In this document: positions 57,738-64,000 of the stretch, piece by piece
How positions within the stretch are numbered: the first letter of the stretch is position 1
How the letters are laid out: each line of letters begins with the position of its first letter
Source: Methanobacterium veterum
Lineage (GTDB): Archaea > Methanobacteriota > Methanobacteria > Methanobacteriales > Methanobacteriaceae
DNA length: 64,000 bases
Reading direction: 5' to 3'
Assembly: GCF_000745485.1 (NCBI RefSeq)
Contig: NZ_JQJK01000009.1
Location: 186,001-250,000 of the forward strand
The notes under the pieces: generated by a model
The model's input: the letters and a program-made list of their open reading frames with translations, nothing else
Told to the model about the DNA's origin: nothing
Database searches by the model: none
Translations under genes and position numbers: made by a program

Positions 57738-57904
57738 TTTTAAGTGGCAGAGACTGTACTTATTGAAAACCAGTATTTTTGAATTAATTCGTTATACACT
57801 TGCAATGTATGTCTGGAAATTATCTAAGTTCTTCCTAAATAGTATTTTTGTAATACACTTGTAATTTATGTCAAAAATCACTATTTTGTATTAACTCTAT
57901 CACT

Positions 57905-57925
57905 CAAAAAATCATCGATTTTTGG
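57905..57925. repeat. Dispersed intergenic palindrome
   Basis: AAAAATC-ATC-GATTTTT (stem core 57907-57913/57917-57923) between converging genes; 7-bp perfect stem. Confidence 0.45.
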
Positions 57926-58012
57926 ACGGTCTCGCTAAGCTGCGGAAAAAAGAAAATGAAGTTATAAAAATATTAAAAAACAAATTAGTTAACTCTTTTA
58001 TACTCAAATTTT

Positions 58013-58507
58013 TTAGAACCTGCAGCTGCTGCGTCCTCTTTTTTTCAAATACTGCTGGTGGTAATCTTCAGCCATGTAAAATTTGAATTTATCTGCGGGT
58101 ACAATTTCGGTTACAACATCTTGATTATACATACCAGATTGTTGAAGTTCTTCCTTTGAAGCACGTGCTGCTTTTTCCTGCTCGCTGTCGTAGTAGAAAA
58201 TTACAGATCTGTACTGTTCACCTATATCTGGCCCCTGTCTGTTAAGCGTTGTGGGGTCATGGATCTTCCAGAAAATATCCAGTAATTCATTGTAGGTGAT
58301 TACTGAAGGATCATAGGTCAATTCTACTGTTTCCGCATGGCCAGTTCTTCCAGAGCAAACATTTTCATAGGTCGGATTTTCTGTATGACCTCCCATGTAA
58401 CCTACCGCAGTAGATATGACACCTTTTGTAGTCCTAAAGGTTTCTTCAATACCCCAAAAACAGCCTGCTGCAAAAGCGGCTTTCTTATATTTATTTTCAT
58501 TTTCCAT
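58013..58507 (-). CDS. msrA: Peptide methionine sulphoxide reductase A
   Basis: 164 residues. Active-site [16 protein letters not shown] with the catalytic Cys, then [20 protein letters not shown] and [13 protein letters not shown]; resolving Cys near the end (RSSCRF). It repairs the S form of methionine sulphoxide in proteins and free Met, using thioredoxin. It fits the oxidative-defence theme of the window but lies 10 kb from those genes. Confidence 0.97.
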   Translation of the reverse strand: MENENKYKKAAFAAGCFWGIEETFRTTKGVISTAVGYMGGHTENPTYENVCSGRTGHAETVELTYDPSVITYNELLDIFWKIHDPTTLNRQGPDIGEQYRSVIFYYDSEQEKAARASKEELQQSGMYNQDVVTEIVPADKFKFYMAEDYHQQYLKKRGRSSCRF

Positions 58508-58851
58508 TTTACCACGCTTTTATAAATCTAATTAAGGAGAAATACACTTGAAGAACGTTTTTTACAAATAAGATAATTTAAGTATTTTTTATTATTAATG
58601 TTTTGTGTTACCACTTTTAAAGTTATTATTTGATTAAATATTGCAATAAAAAGTTGGATAGTATCAAATATTAAACAAGGAGTTGCTTTCTGTTTGTCAG
58701 ATTTGTATAAACTATTAATATTGATAACACATCTAATCAATATCTCTAAATAGTTAAACAGTACAAATTAAGAATTAACTTTCAAACGCTAAGTTGAGGA
58801 AAATTCTATGAATTTCCGAACATAAAAACAAGGTTTTTAAGGGGTTAGACT
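58508..58851. other. 344-bp gap
   Basis: AT-rich with no gene. A palindrome GGAAAATTC-TAT-GAATTTCC (58798-58817) lies near the right end, before the ABC exporter gene. Confidence 0.45.
58798..58817. repeat. Dispersed intergenic palindrome
   Basis: AAATTC-TAT-GAATTT core with GG/CC ends, of the same TAT-loop type as those at 37242 and 41019. Confidence 0.5.
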
Positions 58852-59766
58852 TTGGACTTAAAAGAAGATATGATTAAAATAGACTCCCTCACTAAATATT
58901 TTGGTGAAATACAGGCATTAGATAATTTAAGCCTGAATATTAAGAAAGGGGAGCTTTTAGGGATCATAGGGCCAAATGGGGCTGGAAAGACCACTACAAT
59001 ACGGATAATATGTGGTATATTGAAACCAGATATGGGGACGGTTTTCGTTGGTGGACACGATGTTCTGGAAGATCCAATTACAACTAAATCAATGATAGGG
59101 TACCTTCCAGAGGAGCCAAATTTATATGAAAGGTTTAAAGCACGCGATCTGCTTAGATATTTTGGTGAACTTTATGGAGTCCCAAAAGAAAAGCTTAACG
59201 ATAGAGTTTATGAGCTTCTTGAGCTTGTAGGAATGGAAAATCGTGCAGAACATAAAATAAACACATTTTCAAAGGGATTACGTCAAAGAATTGGTATTGC
59301 AAGGGCTTTAATCCATGATCCAGAGATCATTATATTTGATGAACCTACAATGGGACTGGACCCTGCTACTGCACTTTCAATTAGAAGTTTTATAGAAGGC
59401 CTTAAAGGTGAGAAGACCATAATTTTGTGCACTCACTACATGGAAGAAGCTGATGCGCTTTGTGATAGGGTCGCGATTTTAAGTGGGGGTAAAATCAGGG
59501 ATATGGGCACTCCTGATTATCTTAAGGCAAAGATTCACGGCCAAACTATACTCCAGATAAAAATGAACCATGCAGATATAGATACTGATAAAGTTCTTAA
59601 TTTTAATTCTGTAGAAAATGTAAACTTAAAGGGTAAAAATCTGGAAGTATCTTTAAATTCTAAAGAAGATATTTCAGACATAGTTAGCCTGATTGGACAT
59701 AATGTAGTATCTGTAAATACTAAAGAGCCGTCACTTGAGGATGTATTCATTCATGCTGTGAAATAG
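58852..59766 (+). CDS. ABC-2 type exporter ATPase
   Basis: 304 residues. Walker A GIIGPNGAGKTTTIRIICGI, Q-loop GYLPEEPN, signature FSKGLRQRIGIARALIHDPE, Walker B IIFDEPTMGLDPATAL, switch His LCTHYMEEADALCDRVAIL. It also has the C-terminal extension found in NatA/DrrA-type subunits. The start is TTG, following AAGGGG; the next ATG (58870) has a weaker site. Two permease genes follow 18 bp and ~100 bp apart, so the three encode one exporter. Confidence 0.95.
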   Translation: MDLKEDMIKIDSLTKYFGEIQALDNLSLNIKKGELLGIIGPNGAGKTTTIRIICGILKPDMGTVFVGGHDVLEDPITTKSMIGYLPEEPNLYERFKARDLLRYFGELYGVPKEKLNDRVYELLELVGMENRAEHKINTFSKGLRQRIGIARALIHDPEIIIFDEPTMGLDPATALSIRSFIEGLKGEKTIILCTHYMEEADALCDRVAILSGGKIRDMGTPDYLKAKIHGQTILQIKMNHADIDTDKVLNFNSVENVNLKGKNLEVSLNSKEDISDIVSLIGHNVVSVNTKEPSLEDVFIHAVK

Positions 59767-59784
59767 ATATTTCAGGGTTTTATT

Positions 59785-60981
59785 ATGAGATTTTCAACTA
59801 TAACTAAATGGGAGTTTAAAAATACCCTCTCGAGCAGAAAGTTTTTGATGATCTTTTTAATGCAGCTTTCTGTCTTAGTTTTAATGATAGTTTTCTTAAA
59901 CATGTTCATTGGCAATATAGAATCTGAAAACGGTGTTACATTGTCTCCCTCTTTGACAAACTTCGCTTCAATCGGCGTTTCAGATACAAGTGGCTTATTT
60001 GAAAAACAATTAAATCACGAAGTTCTTGGTATAACTCCACTCGGAAGTAATGAATCGGTAAACCAGGTTAAAAGTGGTAAGGCCACAGCTGCGTTGATTG
60101 TTCCTGAAAATTCTATCGGTAAAATAGATACTTTCCAACCTATCACTTTAAATCTGTTTGTTGATTATGCCGATCCGAAGAGGAGTGTGGTGACTGAGGA
60201 GGTAAATTCTACAGCTAAAGCTATTTCTTCTTCTATCTCTAATCAATGGATAAGTTCACTGGTCCCTTCCACAAGTACAATTGAACCAGATGTTAGGGAG
60301 GAAAAAAAAGGAGAGTCCTTACCATTACAGCTTATTAAAAAAATGATGGTTTCAATACTACTTTTTCTTCCCCTTTTCCTTTTTGGAAATATGATCATAG
60401 ACAGTATTGTAGGTGAAAAGGAGCGAAAAACAGGAGAAATATTGATAGCAATGCCTTTGAGCCATGGAGAAATTATAATTGGAAAAAATTTGGCAGTAGT
60501 TTTAGTAATAGCTGTTCAAGTAGCACTATGGATTCTTATACTTTTAGTGGCAGGTTTTGACCTTAAAAATCCTATTTTAGTTTATTTAGTGATTATATTA
60601 ACCTCTATTCCGATCGTAGGGATAACAAGTGTCATAGCAGCATATTCTAAGAATTATAAAGAGGCAGGGATTGGATTAAGCTTTATTTATATTGGGATTG
60701 TCGGATTTCTCGTGATCCCTGCCCTTGCTTATATCTCAAGTAAGTCAGCCGCAGCTAACATCTCTCCAATGACCCTTGTAATGCGGCTGTTTTCAGGCGA
60801 TTCCGTCTCTATGACAGATTTAATGATTCCAATCAGTTCTATACTTATTATAAGCGCCATATCGTATTGGATTACAATAAAACTCTTTGAAAGAGACGAT
60901 ATAATGTTTGGGCCAAGGCCAGGTATAGTAAGGTTGGCCCTTGAATTATTGGGTATTAAGAATATTTCAAAGGCGAATTAA
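59785..60981 (+). CDS. ABC-2 exporter permease 1
   Basis: 398 residues. One N-terminal helix, an extracellular domain of ~150 residues, and a C-terminal group of six helices beginning with IDSIVGEKERKTGEILIAMP, the NatB/ABC-2 signature. The layout resembles sodium exporters of the NatAB type, but the substrate cannot be assigned. Paralogous to permease 2; the two probably form a heterodimer. Confidence 0.92.
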   Translation: MRFSTITKWEFKNTLSSRKFLMIFLMQLSVLVLMIVFLNMFIGNIESENGVTLSPSLTNFASIGVSDTSGLFEKQLNHEVLGITPLGSNESVNQVKSGKATAALIVPENSIGKIDTFQPITLNLFVDYADPKRSVVTEEVNSTAKAISSSISNQWISSLVPSTSTIEPDVREEKKGESLPLQLIKKMMVSILLFLPLFLFGNMIIDSIVGEKERKTGEILIAMPLSHGEIIIGKNLAVVLVIAVQVALWILILLVAGFDLKNPILVYLVIILTSIPIVGITSVIAAYSKNYKEAGIGLSFIYIGIVGFLVIPALAYISSKSAAANISPMTLVMRLFSGDSVSMTDLMIPISSILIISAISYWITIKLFERDDIMFGPRPGIVRLALELLGIKNISKAN

Positions 60982-61081
60982 ATATGAATTTTATGTACAT
61001 ATTAAGCCACCGGGCTTTTAGGAAAATTAACTAAAAAGATGTACATATGAATTTAATCATTCATAATTTACAGGAGATAAA

Positions 61082-62221
61082 ATGAAGGTAATAGCACTTG
61101 CAAAAAAAGAAGCTCAAGATATATTAACCAACCGAATTTACATCATGGTTGTTTTTGTTCAGATATTTATAATTCTTGGAGCATTTGGTTTAGGGGTAGG
61201 GAGTGCTGTTATAACTGATCCTGGGCTTCTGGATAAGTTCGGAGTTACATCCCATCTTACAGTGGGAATTTCTGAAGATTTAAAAAATTCAACAATTGCA
61301 AATGATCTAAGTGCCCAAAAATTAAATGTAGTCTATTTCAAAAATATGAGTAAAGCTGATAAATTGCTTGGATCAGAATTAATTGCAGTAGTTACGGTTT
61401 CATCTTCTCCAAAACAGGATATAGTTGTTCAATCAGATACATCTAATCCTTTTTACCCAATAGTATCTGAAAAGATAAGTGATGCTGTAAATAAGTTTAA
61501 ATTAGAAAAGAAACTGCAATCTGCAGGAATAAGTAAAGAAATGATCCAGAAAATTGAAAATCCTGTGATTTTAAATCAAATAAATATTAATGAGGATAAC
61601 ATAGCGAAATTAGCCTTAAATACTTCTTACTTTGTGGAAATAATGTATGGATTCATAGTTCCATTTGTTCTTCTCCTTCCATTTTTCCTTGCAAGTAACA
61701 TAGTAACAGATAGTATTGTGGGGGAAAAAGAGAGGAAAACATTTGAAATGCTGCTTATGACCCCTATTTCAAGTTCAATGGTAGTAATTGGAAAAATTTT
61801 ACCTATCCTTTCATTTTCGCTGGTTCAGAGTATTGCATGGATCATTTTACTGAATTTACTTGGGGTTCCTATTTATAATGTATTTGTTTTAATTTTCATG
61901 CTCATTTTCGTCGGTTTAGCATTTATAGGGATTGGAATATTGATCTCAATGCTTGTTGACAGTACTAAAGAAGCAAATTCAGCTATAACGCTTGCTTTAA
62001 TGTTTGCAACATTTGTCTTTTTCATGCCTCTCTTTATAAAAATGCCGTATCTTGAAGGAATTTTAAATATTATTCCCACAGTTTTAATGGTTAAATTATC
62101 TTCAACTCCAGCTGTCCCATGGAATATTATGTTTTTTTTCATTCCTGCGATTTTAGTGTCTACATTAATTTTTGCACTGGCTGTAACATACTTTAGACAT
62201 GAAAGGGCTATAAGGCTCTAA
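61082..62221 (+). CDS. ABC-2 exporter permease 2
   Basis: 379 residues with the same plan as permease 1: first helix, extracellular domain, then VTDSIVGEKERKTFEMLLMT and five or six helices. GGAGAT precedes the ATG. The ~100-bp gap from permease 1 contains no gene; the three genes are likely one operon. Confidence 0.92.
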   Translation: MKVIALAKKEAQDILTNRIYIMVVFVQIFIILGAFGLGVGSAVITDPGLLDKFGVTSHLTVGISEDLKNSTIANDLSAQKLNVVYFKNMSKADKLLGSELIAVVTVSSSPKQDIVVQSDTSNPFYPIVSEKISDAVNKFKLEKKLQSAGISKEMIQKIENPVILNQININEDNIAKLALNTSYFVEIMYGFIVPFVLLLPFFLASNIVTDSIVGEKERKTFEMLLMTPISSSMVVIGKILPILSFSLVQSIAWIILLNLLGVPIYNVFVLIFMLIFVGLAFIGIGILISMLVDSTKEANSAITLALMFATFVFFMPLFIKMPYLEGILNIIPTVLMVKLSSTPAVPWNIMFFFIPAILVSTLIFALAVTYFRHERAIRL

Positions 62222-62430
62222 ATTCTTATTTATATCTTAAATTTAATATTTTGATAGTTTAAATGGATTACAGGATTTTTAAATTATAGTTAGACCACAA
62301 AATTTTAAAATATATAATAATAAATCTGTTTTAGCGTATAAATAATAGCTATAGCTTTTAATTTTAATTATTTCTTAAATATTTAACAAAGATTTAAATA
62401 TTTTTAATATAAATTTATTCTTGTGGTATC

Positions 62431-62775
62431 ATGTCTGAAGATCTTAAAAAATTACATGAAGAACGCTTGGAGATTGAAAGCAGGATATATGATGAGCTGA
62501 ATAGAATTGCAGAAATAGTAAATAGTTATACAAAGGATGGAGATGAAATAGAAATCATCGCTAACACTTCTTACAGGCTGCGCGTGGCTGAAGGGGATAT
62601 AGTGGTTATAAGAGATACTGGATCTGTGTTCTTTAAAGATTTAAGAATCTCCACTGAATATCAACTGGTTAGGCTAGTTTTAGAGCGTCGAGAAGAGATT
62701 TTAAGCAAGTTCATTGAATTCAATGAACGCATGATCAAAATGGGAAAAAATATCAGTGAAACTTATCTTGAATAA
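62431..62775 (+). CDS. Hypothetical protein
   Basis: 114 residues. Helical start (SEDLKKLHEERLEIESRIYD) suggests a coiled coil, then a small beta-rich core (IIANTSYRLRVAEGDIVVIR), then another helix pair. No known family recognised. A plausible promoter lies in the ~200-bp gap upstream. Confidence 0.6.
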   Translation: MSEDLKKLHEERLEIESRIYDELNRIAEIVNSYTKDGDEIEIIANTSYRLRVAEGDIVVIRDTGSVFFKDLRISTEYQLVRLVLERREEILSKFIEFNERMIKMGKNISETYLE

Positions 62776-62892
62776 TATTATTTCTTCTGTTTTTTAGTTT
62801 TTTTTAAATTAATTTTTACCACAAGGTAGCATGTAAAATCTTATTTTAATGTGGAATATTCAGGCCAAAAATAAAATTTCTGCAGGATTGAG

Positions 62893-63912
62893 TCACACCC
62901 AAGCTTTATAATTCCATGAAAGCGCAAATCCGCTGCACTGGCCTTTTAAATCAGGAATCAATTTGAGTAAAAGCGGTTTATCAGATAGATCCCCAGGTAA
63001 TTCAACTATTGTTTTATTTCCTTCTTTTTGAATACTTAAAACATCGTAACCATTTAGGCTTATGTTGTCTACAGGGTCTATAATTGTTAATTCATGGAAA
63101 TCAGTATTAGATCCAAATACGCTGATTGAAACCCTGAGAATAATAATCAAGGCCATTATGAGAGCTGGCTTATATAAATCTCGCGGTGAAAAAGGTTTTT
63201 TGCTGATATAATAAATTATTAGGAGACCAGCAAGAGCAATCCATGCAGGGTAATCAAGCATTCCTCCATCAAGCATTGTAATAAGTGATAGGGTCAGGAA
63301 AAATGCGAGCAGCACTTTATAAAGGTCTCTTTTTTCGCTCAGTGCAATAATTCCGGCTATATAAATCAGCGGGAATGTAATTAAGATGATAAGTGAGAAT
63401 GGAACAGTATACTGTGCCAGTGGGACTCCTGTATTTATAGTTGAAGAAACGTGTATTCCCATCGAGTGAATTACATAGCCTAAAACTGATTTAAACGCAT
63501 GACTATGTGTTAATGCAGTTGTGCTGAATTCATTTCCATTATAAGACACGAACATGGTGAAAAGGGACACGCCAAGTTTTATTCTTATCCAGACTTCAAT
63601 GAGCAGTCCAACTATATATGTAAAGAATATAGTTATTATGGTAAATTTAAGATATTTTTGGGCATCTATTTTTAAGCTAGGGCTCAGTGATGATATTCTC
63701 TTTCCAATTAATCCTTTTGATTGGAATAAAGGGTAAAATAATAATATACTGCCCATAACGGCAAAAAGAATCATAGATTTGCCTTTAGATGACCCTTCCA
63801 TAAGATGATATGTAATTGTTAGGATGGTACTGTCCAGGAAACTTGTAACAGCAAGTAATGCTGCAAAAAGAATCATAATGATTCCAATGATGTTTAACTT
63901 GTTTAGACGCAA
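62893..63912 (-). CDS. Multi-pass membrane protein with C-terminal soluble domain
   Basis: 339 residues: about seven hydrophobic segments to residue ~265, then a ~75-residue hydrophilic tail with LTIIDPVDNISLNGYDVLSI and LPGDLSDKPLLLKLIPDL, which looks like a small beta domain, probably extracellular. No known family recognised. The start is TTG (63910-63912) four bases after GGTGA. Confidence 0.65.
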   Translation of the reverse strand: MRLNKLNIIGIIMILFAALLAVTSFLDSTILTITYHLMEGSSKGKSMILFAVMGSILLFYPLFQSKGLIGKRISSLSPSLKIDAQKYLKFTIITIFFTYIVGLLIEVWIRIKLGVSLFTMFVSYNGNEFSTTALTHSHAFKSVLGYVIHSMGIHVSSTINTGVPLAQYTVPFSLIILITFPLIYIAGIIALSEKRDLYKVLLAFFLTLSLITMLDGGMLDYPAWIALAGLLIIYYISKKPFSPRDLYKPALIMALIIILRVSISVFGSNTDFHELTIIDPVDNISLNGYDVLSIQKEGNKTIVELPGDLSDKPLLLKLIPDLKGQCSGFALSWNYKAWV

Positions 63913-64000
63913 TATTTCACCGGCTTAATTTAATTATTCATTGTATATCATGATTACTTCCATATTGAAATTAATTGTTTCATCTCTTTACTATATAAGG

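Overview
The window is AT-rich archaeal DNA, almost certainly from a hydrogenotrophic methanogen of the order Methanobacteriales (Methanobacterium-like). Support comes from gene content: MsvR regulators (methanogen-specific V4R regulators), an F420H2 oxidase, an FmdE-type protein, a tetraether-lipid-synthase-like radical SAM protein, CbiL and a MTH538-type TIR-like protein. Ribosome binding sites are of the GGTGAT/GGAGG type and TATA boxes sit ahead of genes. There is no sign of a prophage, integrase or CRISPR array. I assign about 57 intact protein genes, one tRNA-Arg(UCG), two clear pseudogenes and several repeat structures.

Layout. 0.1-6.4 kb is a leftward block of small membrane proteins, flavodoxin-like proteins and regulators. 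Nearly every promoter there carries its own palindromic operator. 6.4-7.3 kb holds a five-copy, ~186 bp tandem repeat with a strongly conserved ~30 bp core, ending at a TFB-like gene. 8-21.9 kb is a mixed stretch of DNA-repair glycosylases, ion channels, a winged-helix/CDF fusion, malic enzyme, HisF, a CooC-like ATPase and an FmdE-type protein. 22-29.2 kb has a decayed phosphotransferase gene, then an iron/corrinoid-type ABC importer interleaved with two paralogous O-methyltransferase-like genes and the remnant of a duplicated binding-protein gene. 29.3-37.2 kb holds the tRNA, two Rieske proteins, a PEBP-family protein, a beta-propeller protein and an XPD/DinG-type helicase. 37.4-48.4 kb starts with cbiL and continues as an oxidative/nitrosative stress region: msvR-fprA-rubrerythrin, a second msvR with hcp, and a rubredoxin fusion. 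48.5-64 kb carries a tes-like radical SAM gene, an NADH-oxidase-like flavoprotein, an arsM-arsR pair, a site-2 protease, moeA, an odd secreted Trp/Tyr/Lys/His-repeat protein, a lone TIR-like protein, msrA and an ABC-2 exporter.

How genes work together. The clearest regulon is the MsvR one. An 18-bp element of the form GTTCG-N8-9-(C/A)AAAC recurs in front of msvR/fprA, msvR2/hcp and the rubredoxin fusion, in places as back-to-back copies. The importer genes (binding protein, methyltransferases, permease, ATPase) look like one transcription unit, and its promoter was duplicated with the first two genes. A TetR gene with three perfect operators, and a winged-helix gene sharing a perfect 29-bp operator with a transporter-like gene, are two further local circuits.

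The most unusual signals are three. First, five genes whose only well-placed start codon behind a good Shine-Dalgarno is ATT or ATA. Second, the 186-bp tandem array beside a TFB-like factor. Third, the ABC importer with paired methyltransferases. All product names come from reading sequence motifs; no database search was run.
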